From CAYSCX01 sp964429575 (GTDB lineage: Bacteria > Desulfobacterota > Binatia > Binatales > Binataceae), in assembly GCA_964429575.1 (NCBI GenBank), contig CAYSCX010000001.1, forward strand, positions 62,001 to 126,000: a stretch of DNA of 64,000 bases. Reading direction: 5' to 3'. The number at the start of each line of letters is the position of its first letter. The stretch's first letter is position 1. Below, piece after piece: positions 24,728 to 33,369 of the stretch. Under the pieces are notes generated by a model. It was not told the origin of the DNA. It made no database searches and saw only the letters and a program-made list of their open reading frames with translations. The position numbers and the translations under genes were made by a program.

Positions 24728-25906
24728 ATGGCATCAGCGCAGGCAGAATCGTCCGCTTCACCCGTAGAAGGTTCGGCGCTGCGGGCGCTCCGAATCGCGG
24801 GCGTCGATCCGGAGCTTGGCTTTTCCGGCGGCGAGACCCAGGTCCTGGGCCTGACGCGCGAGCTTGGGCGCGGGGGCCATCGCGCCGAGCTGGTCTGCGA
24901 TCCGCGCGGAAGGCTCTGGAAGCGCGCGCGGGCCGAGGGCTTGGTCTGCCATCCGCTCTCGATTCGAAATGGATTCGACCTTGGCGCGGCGCTTCGGCTG
25001 CGAAACCTGCTCTCGCGCGAGAGCTTCGACATCGTCCATCTGCATACTTCGCGCGCGCATTCGCTCGCCCCGTACATTCGCGGCATGGCGGGGGCGCTCG
25101 TGGTCACGCGCCGGATGGACTACCCTCCGAACCGCCTGTTCGCGCCGTTCCTCTTCAATCAAGCAGTGGATGGCGTTGCCGCCATCTCGACAGCCGTTGC
25201 CGACGCACTCGAAGGTTCAGGAGTTCGCCGGGACAACGTGACAGTCATTCCGAGCGGAGTTGACTGCGAGATGTTTCATCCGCCGTCCGAAGCAGAACGC
25301 TCGCGCGCGCGCGAGACGCTCGGACTCGCGCCGGAGGATATTGCGGTCGGAACGGTTGGCGCGCTCGAACTGCGCAAGGGCCACCTTCATCTGCTCGACG
25401 CGATCGCAAAAGTACGGTCCGCAGGCCCGGGCGCGACGAACGTTCGATGTTTCATCGCGGGCGACGGCTCGCTTCAAGCGAACTTGGCGACTCGAGCAAG
25501 CAGTCCGGCTCTCGGCAGATCGGCGCATTTGCTCGGCCGCATCGACGACCCGCGCGGTCTGCTCTTTGCGCTCGACATCTTCGCGTTTCCGTCGCTCGCC
25601 GAAGGACTCGGCGTCGCCGTGCTCGAAGCGATGGCATGCGGGCTGCCGGTGGTCGCGAGCGCCGCTGGCGGAATTCGCGACGCCGTCGAGCACGAGCGCA
25701 CCGGCCTGCTGTATCCGCCGGGCGACTGTGCCGCGCTCGCGGCGGCGATCACCCGCCTGGCGATGTCTGAGCTGGACCGTCGCGCGATGGGCGAGGCGTC
25801 GCGACGGCGCGCCGGGCAGTGTTTTGCGATGTCCACCATGGCGCAAAGCACGCTTGCGCTCTACCGCCGGTGTCTTGCAAAGCGCACTGGCAGCGGGAAA
25901 GGTTGA
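24728..25906 (+). CDS. Glycosyltransferase family 4 (GT-B fold)
   Basis: The 392-residue protein has the N-terminal substrate loop PELGFSGGETQVLGLTREL, FDIVHLHTSRAHSLAPYIRG, and a GT1/GT4 C-terminal domain with VGTVGALELRKGHLHLLDAI, IAGDG and FPSLAEGLGVAVLEAMACG, the EX7E retaining motif. It probably adds a sugar during LPS or other glycan assembly. It starts five bases after the GT2 gene and is followed five bases later by yicC, so glycosyltransferases and core genes appear co-transcribed. Confidence 0.88.
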   Translation: MASAQAESSASPVEGSALRALRIAGVDPELGFSGGETQVLGLTRELGRGGHRAELVCDPRGRLWKRARAEGLVCHPLSIRNGFDLGAALRLRNLLSRESFDIVHLHTSRAHSLAPYIRGMAGALVVTRRMDYPPNRLFAPFLFNQAVDGVAAISTAVADALEGSGVRRDNVTVIPSGVDCEMFHPPSEAERSRARETLGLAPEDIAVGTVGALELRKGHLHLLDAIAKVRSAGPGATNVRCFIAGDGSLQANLATRASSPALGRSAHLLGRIDDPRGLLFALDIFAFPSLAEGLGVAVLEAMACGLPVVASAAGGIRDAVEHERTGLLYPPGDCAALAAAITRLAMSELDRRAMGEASRRRAGQCFAMSTMAQSTLALYRRCLAKRTGSGKG

Positions 25907-25911
25907 GTGCC

Positions 25912-26787
25912 ATGCGCAGTATGACCGGCTTCGGAAGGGCGGCGCTGGAGCGCGAAGGCGCCCGCGTGGTTGCCGAAGTGCGCGCGCTCAACCAGCGCTT
26001 CTTCGAACTCAAGCTCAACATCCCGCGCGGATGGGGCGAGTATGAGTCCGAGATGCGCCGCCTGATTCAGACGGTGGTATCGCGCGGGCGCGTGGAGGTT
26101 TTCATCAAGTGCACGGTGCTCCGACCGCCGCCGGCCGAATTGCGCGTGAACGATCATCTCGCCGCCTTGTACGTGGATGCACTGCGACGGCTCGGCAAGC
26201 GCCTCAATCTCGCCGGCGCTCCTGGAGTTGACGTGATCATGCATCGCCCCGAAATTTTTCATGTCATCGAGGAAGACGCCGACCCCCGTCACGGTGTGCG
26301 GCTCGGTATCGCGGCGCTCTCGCGCGCATTGCGCGCCCTCGACGCCGAGCGCATCCGCGAGGGCCGGAGCCTCAAGCGCGACTTCGCGACGCGCATCCGC
26401 AAGCTCTCATCCGCGTTGCCGAAGATCGAGCGGCTTGCCGCGCGGACTCGAGCCGACGCGGCCGTGAATTTCCAAAAGCGCATTCGCGAACTTCTCGAGA
26501 GCGTTCCGATCAATGAGAAGCGTCTCTACGAGGACGCCGCGGCGGCGGCCAATCACGGCGACATCACCGAGGAGATCACGCGCCTGCGCATTCATCTCGA
26601 CGCGCTGCGCGGACTGATCGGACGCGCCGGGCCGGTGGGAAAGTCGATCGAGTTTCTGCTTCAGGAAGTGAACCGCGAAGTGAATACGATGGGCGCGAAA
26701 TCGCAAAATGCCGCGTTGTCACAGGTTACCGTCGAGATGAAGGCCGACGCCGAGAAGATGCGCGAGCAGGTGCAAAACGTCGAATAA
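25912..26787 (+). CDS. yicC: YicC family endoribonuclease
   Basis: The 291-residue protein begins MRSMTGFGRAALE and has EVRALNQRFFELKLNIPR, both YicC signatures, with a C-terminal DUF1732 part: EEITRLRIHLDALRGLI, GKSIEFLLQEVNREVNTMGAKSQ. E. coli YicC is an endoribonuclease implicated in degrading the small RNA RyhB. Placement directly before gmk is widespread. The start is ATG 25912; the longer frame overlaps the glycosyltransferase. Confidence 0.93.
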   Translation: MRSMTGFGRAALEREGARVVAEVRALNQRFFELKLNIPRGWGEYESEMRRLIQTVVSRGRVEVFIKCTVLRPPPAELRVNDHLAALYVDALRRLGKRLNLAGAPGVDVIMHRPEIFHVIEEDADPRHGVRLGIAALSRALRALDAERIREGRSLKRDFATRIRKLSSALPKIERLAARTRADAAVNFQKRIRELLESVPINEKRLYEDAAAAANHGDITEEITRLRIHLDALRGLIGRAGPVGKSIEFLLQEVNREVNTMGAKSQNAALSQVTVEMKADAEKMREQVQNVE

Positions 26788-26832
26788 CCGGGTAAAAGCC
26801 GGATTTTCCACGCACGCCCGGCGGATCGTATA

Positions 26833-27465
26833 GTGACGGACAGGGGCGAGTCTTTGCCGCGCCGACGCGGTATAATTTTCATACTCTCGGCACCTTCGGG
26901 TGCGGGGAAGACCACGCTGTCGCGCGCGGCGCTCGGCGCGATCGCGGGCCTGGAACCGTCGATCTCACTCACCACGCGTTCCCCGCGCAACGGCGAAGTT
27001 GACGGAGTTGACTATCACTTCGTGACCGAAGACGAGTTCAAACGGCGCCTCGAACGGGGCGAGCTTGCCGAATCAGCGCGCGTGTTCGACGCTTCCTACG
27101 GCACGCCGCGCGATCCGCTTGACGACGCGGTCGCGGGCGGCCGCGACATGGTGCTCGACATCGACATTCAGGGGGCGCGCCAGATTCGCCAGAAGTATCC
27201 GCGCGACGCCGTGACCATCTTCGTGCTCCCGCCAACGTTCGCGGAGCTCGAGGGGCGCCTGCGGCGCCGCCGCACCGAGGACGAGCCCGCGATCGCTCAC
27301 CGCCTCAAACGCGCGCGCGAGGAAGCCTCCGCGTATCCCGAATACGACTATCTGATCATCAACGAGCAGATCGACGAATCGCTCAAACGTTTCGAGGCGG
27401 TGGTGAATGCGGAACGGCTGCGCGTGGAGCGGCTCAGCCGGGAGTTCGCGCCGTGGAAGAGCTAG
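26833..27465 (+). CDS. gmk: Guanylate kinase
   Basis: Gmk phosphorylates GMP to GDP with ATP. The 210-residue protein has the P-loop LSAPSGAGKTTLSR, the GMP-binding TTRSPRNGEVDGVDYHFV and LDIDIQGARQI. It starts at GTG 26833, about 45 bases after yicC. The next gene starts 13 bases before its stop. Many bacteria carry rpoZ between gmk and the rel/spoT gene; here there is none. Confidence 0.95.
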   Translation: MTDRGESLPRRRGIIFILSAPSGAGKTTLSRAALGAIAGLEPSISLTTRSPRNGEVDGVDYHFVTEDEFKRRLERGELAESARVFDASYGTPRDPLDDAVAGGRDMVLDIDIQGARQIRQKYPRDAVTIFVLPPTFAELEGRLRRRRTEDEPAIAHRLKRAREEASAYPEYDYLIINEQIDESLKRFEAVVNAERLRVERLSREFAPWKS

Positions 27466-29654
27466 CTCAAGGGGAACCCTCGCAACTCGACGCACTCGTC
27501 AACCGGGTGCTCTCGTACAACCCGTCCGCAGACGCCGCGCTGATTCGCCGCGCCTACGACTACTCGGCGCGCATGCACGCCGAGCAGAAGCGCCGCTCGG
27601 GAGAGCCGTATGTCACGCATCCGCTGAACGTGGCGCTCATCATTGCGGAGTTCAAGCTCGACGTCGCGTCGATCGTAACCGGATTGCTGCACGACGTGGT
27701 GGAGGATACCGCCGCGCCGCTCGATGAAATCGGCGCGCGGTTCGGTGCGGAAGTGGCCGAACTGGTCGACGGCGTCACCAAAGTTTCCAAGATTACCTTC
27801 CGAAGCCGTGCGGAGACTCAGGCCGAAAACTTCCGCAAGATGATCATCGCGATGGCGCACGACATCCGGGTGGTGCTCATCAAGCTCGCCGACCGGCTGC
27901 ACAACATGCGCACGCTCGACTCGCTCAGCTACGAACGCCAGGTCGAGATCTCGCGCGAGACGGCCGAGATCTACGCGCCCATCGCGCACCGGCTCGGCAT
28001 CTACTGGCTAAAGTCCGAGTTGGAAGACCTCGCGTTCCGTTACTTGAATGCATCCGCCTACGGGACGCTCGAAGCCTACGTCGCCAAAACCCACGTTGAG
28101 CGCGAAGACTACATTCGCGCGGTGATCGATATCCTCTCGCGCAGGCTCGAGGAGTCTGGTGTCAAGGCGGAAGTCACCGGACGGCCCAAACACTTTTTCT
28201 CGATCCATCGCAAGATGCAGGAAGAATCACTCGACTTCGACGAGATTTACGACCTGGTCGCGTTCCGCATCATCGTCGGCACGGTGCGCGAATGTTACGA
28301 GGCGCTCGGGGTGGTCCACGCGAACTGGAAACCGGTCCCGGGGCGTTTCAAGGACTACATCGCGCTACCCAAGGTCAACCGCTACCAGTCGCTGCACACG
28401 ACCATGATCGGTCCGCGCGGGCAGCGCATGGAAGTGCAGATTCGCACGGCCGAGATGCATCAGATTGCGGAAGAGGGCATCGCCGCACACTGGAGCTACA
28501 AGGAAGGCAACTCCAAGGAGATGCGCGAGACCGAGCGTTTCGCCTGGCTCCGCCGACTTATCGAGTGGCAACAAAATCTGAAGGACCCGCAGGAGTTCCT
28601 CTCCACCATCAAGGACGACCTTTTCCCCGACGAGGTCTTCGTCTTCACGCCCAAGGGCGATGTGCTCGATTTTCCGCAAGGCGCGACCATCATCGATTTC
28701 GCCTATCGCATCCACTCGCAAGTCGGGCAGCATCTAACCGGCGCGCGGGTCAACGGACGCATGGTGCCCATCCGCCACACACTGCACTCGGGCGACACCG
28801 TCGAGATCATCACCTCGGAACGCCAGAGTCCCGGCAAGGACTGGGCGAATTTCTGCGTTACCGCCCGCGCGAAGAGCAGAATCAGGCAGTGGCTGCGCGC
28901 GCAGGAATCCGAGCGCTCGCGTGAATTGGGGGTGTCACTGGTCGATCGCGAACTCGCCGCGCTCAAGTTGAGCGTCGCGCAACTTCGCGATTTGCACCGC
29001 CTCGACCCTGTGTTGAAAGAGTTCTCGCAGCGCGACGCGGACAGCCTGCTTGCCGCGGTCGGCTACGGATTGATCACGCCGTCGCAACTGCTCGCGAAGG
29101 TCCTCAGCGCTGATGAGCTGAAGGCCTATCGCGCCGACAAGGCGCCTGCGCCCGCGAGGGAGCGCACCGCCAAGGAAGTGCGCAGAGCGCAGGAGGGCGC
29201 GGTGGTCGTCTCCGGCATCGGCGATGTGTTGGTCCGATTCGCGAAGTGTTGCAGTCCGCTGCCGGGCGAGGCGATCACCGGATTCATCACGCGCGGCCGC
29301 GGCGTCACCGTGCATCTTGCCGATTGTCCGCACGCGCTCTCGACGGACCCGCAGCGCCGCATCGACGTGGTCTGGAAGGACGGCGAGGAAGCGCCGCGGC
29401 CGATCCGGCTCGAAGTGCTCTGCATCGATCAGCCCGGTTTGCTCGCCGCGATGAGCAAGGCGATCGCATCAGCCGGGGTCAATATTTCAACCGCCGAAGT
29501 GAAGACTCGCGGCACCGACGGGCGCGCACTGTCGCTGTTCGAGGTGAACGTCGGCACCGCCCGCCAATTGCATCATCTGATGAATTCGATCGGCGCGATC
29601 GACGGCGTGCTGCGCGTCTCCCGCATCGGCCGCCTCAACGGCGCGAGGATCTGA
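27453..29654 (+). CDS. rel: Bifunctional (p)ppGpp synthetase/hydrolase (Rel/SpoT)
   Basis: The 733-residue protein controls the stringent response. The N-terminal HD hydrolase domain keeps the catalytic pair in GLLHDVVEDT and HPLNVALIIAE, so hydrolysis should be active. The synthetase domain has YDLVAFRII, GRFKDYIALPKVNRYQSLHTT (RXKD type, as in bifunctional Rel rather than E. coli RelA) and EVQIRTAEMHQIAEEGIAAH. TGS follows at about 390-460 (DEVFVFTPKGDVLDFP), and a C-terminal ACT domain (PGLLAAMSKAIASAGVNI). An arginine replaces the usual glycine of the NGYQSLHT motif. It starts at GTG inside the gmk end. Confidence 0.96.
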   Translation: MEELAQGEPSQLDALVNRVLSYNPSADAALIRRAYDYSARMHAEQKRRSGEPYVTHPLNVALIIAEFKLDVASIVTGLLHDVVEDTAAPLDEIGARFGAEVAELVDGVTKVSKITFRSRAETQAENFRKMIIAMAHDIRVVLIKLADRLHNMRTLDSLSYERQVEISRETAEIYAPIAHRLGIYWLKSELEDLAFRYLNASAYGTLEAYVAKTHVEREDYIRAVIDILSRRLEESGVKAEVTGRPKHFFSIHRKMQEESLDFDEIYDLVAFRIIVGTVRECYEALGVVHANWKPVPGRFKDYIALPKVNRYQSLHTTMIGPRGQRMEVQIRTAEMHQIAEEGIAAHWSYKEGNSKEMRETERFAWLRRLIEWQQNLKDPQEFLSTIKDDLFPDEVFVFTPKGDVLDFPQGATIIDFAYRIHSQVGQHLTGARVNGRMVPIRHTLHSGDTVEIITSERQSPGKDWANFCVTARAKSRIRQWLRAQESERSRELGVSLVDRELAALKLSVAQLRDLHRLDPVLKEFSQRDADSLLAAVGYGLITPSQLLAKVLSADELKAYRADKAPAPARERTAKEVRRAQEGAVVVSGIGDVLVRFAKCCSPLPGEAITGFITRGRGVTVHLADCPHALSTDPQRRIDVVWKDGEEAPRPIRLEVLCIDQPGLLAAMSKAIASAGVNISTAEVKTRGTDGRALSLFEVNVGTARQLHHLMNSIGAIDGVLRVSRIGRLNGARI

Positions 29655-29728
29655 TCGCGGCCGGGGTGCCGCCGCGGGTGGCCGGCGCGCTCCGACCGTG
29701 AGTTGACGGGTGATGGGACTACCTCGAT

Positions 29729-29754
29729 CCCTTCGACTGCGCTCAGGGCAGGCT
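29729..29754. repeat. REP-like unit in the gap after rel
   Basis: CCCTTCGACTGCGCTCAGGG followed by CAGGCT. The same unit is at 34827-34852 and, inverted and slightly changed, at 11248-11272. The 187-base gap between rel and the convergent kinase gene holds no gene. Confidence 0.6.
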
Positions 29755-29841
29755 CTTCGCGCAACTGATGCGCTCAGGATGACCAACCTAATGCGAGCGC
29801 GGTTAAATGGCGGTCCCTGGTTGCGTTTTGCGGTGCGCGCC

Positions 29842-30591
29842 TCACCGGATCTCCAGAATCGCAAATGCCTTGGCGTCAAAGTATTGCCCGGCCGGATCGA
29901 GCTTCCTCGCTGATCGCGCGAGCCGGTCCGCCTGCTGCCGTCGGATCCCTTCTGGAAGCGGCCAGTCGAGGAACCGCGCCTTGTCGAGATCCAAAATTAC
30001 CACCACGAATTTTTCGCCGGACTTGGTGACGAACAGGTTGTGCAGGTTGAGATCGGGATGCAGCAGTCCGCCGTCCTCGAGGTCTCTGATCGAATCGCGC
30101 GAAGCCATCAATACATGCTCGCGGACCGCCGGATCGTCGTCGGTCTGCATGAACTCCCAGAGCGTCATGCCGGAAAGCGGGCGCGTGACGAACCAGCCCC
30201 GGTAGAGAAGGGGCGCGAGCCACTCGACCACCGCGCCGACCGGGTCGGCCACCGGAATGTTACGCCGGCGCGCTTCGAGAGTGATCTTTAGTTCCGCCAG
30301 CGGGCGCGCTTCGAGTCCGACGAACAGATCGCGCACCAGGTGGCGCATCATTCCGCCGCGGAGCGAGCGACGCACCATCACTTCGACGCCGTCGCCGAGC
30401 TTGACGCGGTGAACGCTGGCGCGGCCGCCGGCGCCGGGCTGGTTCGATGCGCGCAACGCACCGATCCGCTGCACCAGCGTCGCCGCATGCGACGCGAGGC
30501 CGCGATGGAGCATGAGCTTGAAGCGTCCGCTTTCGAACTCGTCAAATTCAGGCGCTGAATCGTTGCTCATGCCGAACCACCACGGTTTCAT
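29842..30591 (-). CDS. Kdo kinase-like LPS kinase (KdkA/WaaP fold)
   Basis: The 249-residue protein resembles lipopolysaccharide kinases that phosphorylate Kdo or heptose in the LPS inner core. It has VKLGDGVEVMVRRSLRGG near residue 55-72, PVADPVGAVVEW, and the catalytic loop GGLLHPDLNLHNLFV, followed by VVVILDLDKARFLDWPL with the metal-binding Asp. Its place at the end of the waaA-lpxK operon supports Kdo phosphorylation. Starts at 30591 (used) and 30570 are both possible. It overlaps the 3' coding end of no gene: the upstream GT87 gene ends at 30611. Confidence 0.8.
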   Translation of the reverse strand: MKPWWFGMSNDSAPEFDEFESGRFKLMLHRGLASHAATLVQRIGALRASNQPGAGGRASVHRVKLGDGVEVMVRRSLRGGMMRHLVRDLFVGLEARPLAELKITLEARRRNIPVADPVGAVVEWLAPLLYRGWFVTRPLSGMTLWEFMQTDDDPAVREHVLMASRDSIRDLEDGGLLHPDLNLHNLFVTKSGEKFVVVILDLDKARFLDWPLPEGIRRQQADRLARSARKLDPAGQYFDAKAFAILEIR

Positions 30592-30610
30592 GCGCCGGGC
30601 TCTTGCGCAT

Positions 30611-31894
30611 TCAGCCTCGCGACGTATCTGTATCGGCGGCGCGTCTCGCGTCCGTGACCGCAGGAACTGATGCGTAACGGCTTGCGACAAACACAGCCGC
30701 AAGCACCAACAGCGATGAAATCAGGTGCGACGAGTAGAACAGTGCCAATCTGTTCAGCCGATCAGTTGGTACGATGTTCGCCGCGAACGAAATCGCGACG
30801 AGTATCCACACCGCGCGCGACGATCGGACTCCGCGCGGCTGATTCGTCCACGCCGCCATCGTGAGCGCCATGTACGGCACCAGGAGGGAGGCGTAGTAGC
30901 TCTTCCAGGAAATCGGCGTTATCGACGGCATCAAGCAAAACAATCCTGCGAGCGCGAATCGTAACGGCCATGGGTTGGCGGGCTCCGCGCGCCGAGCCCG
31001 CAGAATCCACACCATCACGGCAAGCAGCAGCACCACCTCAAATCCCATCGCAATCGCGGCCGGCGCGCCCAGCGGTTCCCACGGCGTTCCGCCGGTAAGA
31101 CGCGCAACCGCCGCCACCGCCGATTGATTGGTGCTCATCGTGCGGTAGCGCCCGGTCATTATCAGCACAGCCTGCTGGTACTCGGTCATGTCGGTCATCC
31201 AGCGCTCGGGCCCCAGCAGCAGAATCGGCGCGGCCAGCAGCGCCGCGGTCGCTACGCCGGTCCACAGGACAGTGCGCCAGCGGCGGTCGAGCGCCAGGTA
31301 CAATGCGGCGAGCAGCGCAAACGGCTTCACAAGAATGGCCGCTCCGAGCAACGCGCCTGCTCTCGCGGCGCGGTTCTCCCGCACGTAAACGATCGACCAG
31401 ACGATGGCCGCCAGCACGAGCAGGTTTATCTGGCCGTGATGAAAATTATTTCCGATAAATCGAAACGAGAGCAGCGTCGGCACGAACACCAGCGGCGCAC
31501 TCAAAGGCGTGCCGCGGCCGAACAGCATCACCACTGCGCCGTACAGAAACGCGAGAAACCCGGCGGCATTGACCAGGTACCACGCGGCCTTCGATGCGCG
31601 CTTGGGCAACAGAGCAAAGGGCGCGAACGCGATCGCTATCACCGGCGCATAGATGAACTTGTTCTTGTCGGATGGCGGATACACTTGCTCGCCCCGCAAC
31701 ACCCGCGCACCCGCGACATAATAAACCCGGTAGTCGCCCTGGTTTCTGAGCACCGCGGAAACACCGAGCGCAGACAGGTAGATCGCGAGCACCAGCCACA
31801 CGAGCCGTCGTGCCTGCGCGGAGTCGAGCCGCTTTTCGAGCGGCTGGCTCGTATCGAGCATGCCGCCGAACAGCGAAGCGCCGATACGCCTCAC
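30611..31894 (-). CDS. DUF2029 / glycosyltransferase family 87 membrane protein
   Basis: The ~427-residue polytopic protein has about ten hydrophobic segments. After the first, DYRVYYVAGARVLRGEQVYPP is the DUF2029/GT87 signature, and GNNFHHGQINLLVLA with KPFALLAALYLAL and ITPISWKSYYASLL follows. Family members are mannosyl- or arabinosyltransferases using polyprenyl-phosphate sugars, with catalysis on the periplasmic side. The start is taken as GTG 31894, which overlaps the Trm112 stop (GTGA); ATG 31861 is the alternative. The DPM-like synthase at 24.0 kb could supply its lipid-linked donor; that link is an inference. Confidence 0.82.
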   Translation of the reverse strand: MRRIGASLFGGMLDTSQPLEKRLDSAQARRLVWLVLAIYLSALGVSAVLRNQGDYRVYYVAGARVLRGEQVYPPSDKNKFIYAPVIAIAFAPFALLPKRASKAAWYLVNAAGFLAFLYGAVVMLFGRGTPLSAPLVFVPTLLSFRFIGNNFHHGQINLLVLAAIVWSIVYVRENRAARAGALLGAAILVKPFALLAALYLALDRRWRTVLWTGVATAALLAAPILLLGPERWMTDMTEYQQAVLIMTGRYRTMSTNQSAVAAVARLTGGTPWEPLGAPAAIAMGFEVVLLLAVMVWILRARRAEPANPWPLRFALAGLFCLMPSITPISWKSYYASLLVPYMALTMAAWTNQPRGVRSSRAVWILVAISFAANIVPTDRLNRLALFYSSHLISSLLVLAAVFVASRYASVPAVTDARRAADTDTSRG

Positions 31895-32061
31895 TTTAGC
31901 GGCAGCGCCTCCTCGATCAGCATCACCGCAATGTCGTCCTTGATCGGATAATTCAGCCTGCACGCCTCGCACACCAACCCGTCCTTCAGTTCGTTGAGCC
32001 TGATGTCGCCCTTGCACTTGGGACAGGCGAGTATCTCGAGCAGTTCCTGGCTTATCGCCAT
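31891..32061 (-). CDS. Trm112/YcaR family small zinc protein
   Basis: The 56-residue protein has ISQELLEILACPKCKG at the start and LVCEACRLNYPIKDDIAVML later, giving the four-cysteine Trm112 fold. Related small proteins lie beside lpxK in many Gram-negative bacteria. The role in bacteria is unclear; in other organisms Trm112 activates methyltransferases. ATG 32061 with GGAA upstream is used. It overlaps the lpxK 3' end and the following GT87 gene, indicating tight coupling. Confidence 0.85.
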   Translation of the reverse strand: MAISQELLEILACPKCKGDIRLNELKDGLVCEACRLNYPIKDDIAVMLIEEALPLK

Positions 32062-32086
32062 GGTTGCGGTTTCCTTCCCGGCTCCG

Positions 32087-33205
32087 TCAGGCCGACGCTG
32101 CGGCTCGGGGCGCGCCAATGCGGCCCATGATCAGTTCATCGAGCGCTGCGAGGTCCGTATCGTTCATCGCGACTTCAAGCTTCAAAGCGTACAGCGAGCC
32201 GCGCGCGAACGGAAACCGTTCGAGCTTGACCAGGTCTTTTTCCGTGGTGACCAGCAACGCACCGTCGCGCGACGCAGCCGCGATCGCCTGCCAGTCAGAA
32301 CTGCGGTACGCGTGATGGTCCGGAAATTCGAGCACGCCCACCAAGTCCGCGTCGAGCCGCCGAAGCATCGCGTAGAATCCCGACGGATTTGCGAGCCCGC
32401 TAACCGCAACGACGCGCCGTCCCGCCAGCGCGAGCGGCGCCTCGCGCCAGTTCCCACAGTCCGGATAGACGAGTGCGCGCGGGCGGAGCGATGCGCGTAG
32501 CCGCGGTGCGGGCCCGAGCCTGGCGAGCTGGCGCTGCGCGAGAGCCTGGCCGCGGTCATCGCCCGATGAGATCAGAATGATTGCGTCGGCGCGCCGAGCG
32601 GCGGATCGCGGCTCGCGCATCGGCCCCGCCGGCAACATCCATCCGTTGCCGAAGCCGTGCTCCGCGTTGATCACGAGGAGATCGATGTCGCGCGCGAGGC
32701 GCGCGTGCTGAAACGCGTCGTCGAGCACGACCACGTCGAGCGGGCCGAGGTCGCGCAGCAATTCGATCGCATCGATGCGCCGCCTCGCGACTGCAATTGG
32801 TCCCGCAAACGCGCGCGCCATCATCGCGGGCTCATCGCCGGTCTGCTCAGGCTCAGCTTTGAGTCCCGAGCCGTCCGAGACGAGCATTGCGCGCCTGCCC
32901 GTGCGGCGGTAACCGCGGCTCGCGATTCCTGCTCGCAAGCCGCGCGCAAGCAGCCGGTTCGCCAGGAAAAGCGCGAATGGCGTCTTTGCGCTGCCGCCGA
33001 CGGTCAAATTGCCGATGCCGATGGTCGCGACGGTCGCGCGCTTTCGAGCGGTTTTCCAGAAAAGACCGCGCGCGGCGAGACCGATCCGATAGGCGCAGGC
33101 CGCCGGCGTCAACGCGAGCCACGCCGGATACTCGTACCAATTGAGATGGAGACGCCAGAGCTGTTCGATGCGCGAGCGGCGGACATTCCGTCGGCGACCG
33201 AACAT
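32087..33205 (-). CDS. lpxK: Tetraacyldisaccharide 4'-kinase
   Basis: LpxK adds the 4'-phosphate to the lipid A disaccharide at the inner membrane. The 372-residue protein has the P-loop-like IGNLTVGGSAKTPFALFLA, ASRGYRRTG, GDEPAMMARAF and VVVLDDAFQHARLARDIDLL, all typical. The C-terminus carries FPDHHAYRSSDW and TTEKDLVKLERF. Its ATG lies three bases from the end of a miniature element, so the sequence just upstream (where a ribosome site should be) is element DNA and shows no clear GGAGG. Confidence 0.93.
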   Translation of the reverse strand: MFGRRRNVRRSRIEQLWRLHLNWYEYPAWLALTPAACAYRIGLAARGLFWKTARKRATVATIGIGNLTVGGSAKTPFALFLANRLLARGLRAGIASRGYRRTGRRAMLVSDGSGLKAEPEQTGDEPAMMARAFAGPIAVARRRIDAIELLRDLGPLDVVVLDDAFQHARLARDIDLLVINAEHGFGNGWMLPAGPMREPRSAARRADAIILISSGDDRGQALAQRQLARLGPAPRLRASLRPRALVYPDCGNWREAPLALAGRRVVAVSGLANPSGFYAMLRRLDADLVGVLEFPDHHAYRSSDWQAIAAASRDGALLVTTEKDLVKLERFPFARGSLYALKLEVAMNDTDLAALDELIMGRIGAPRAAASA

Positions 33206-33208
33206 GGC

Positions 33209-33369
33209 CTAGCAGGCTGTTGAAAATGACTTTTTCAACAGCCTGCTTCCTCTCTCGCATCTCCCCCAGAGGGGGAGAAGATGAGGAAGGAAGCCATCTT
33301 TCGCGCAGGGTGTTGAGCCCACCGCCGGGACCGCGTCGATATGTTCCGCGTTTCTCAACACCCTGCTAG
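33209..33369. mobile_element. Miniature inverted-repeat element 1, flanked by CTAG
   Basis: This 161-bp unit (CTAGs included) begins CTAGCAGGCTGTTGAAAA and ends TTTCTCAACACCCTGCTAG, so the ends are imperfect inverted repeats and each side carries CTAG. The left end is itself a near-perfect hairpin: 16-bp arms around a 4-5 base loop (33211-33247). An inner CTCCCCC/GGGGGAG hairpin follows. No coding capacity exists. It sits between waaA and lpxK: the right CTAG contains the waaA stop codon. Confidence 0.75.

Noticed and set aside
26866..26880. TATAAT match inside gmk (and another near 52423 inside lpxL)
   Set aside because: They lie within coding sequence, without -35 partner and with no downstream start that needs them.
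31124..31951. Plus-strand frame of 275 codons opposite the GT87 gene
   Set aside because: It is antisense to a membrane protein gene; His/Gln/Arg-rich composition is typical of a shadow frame.
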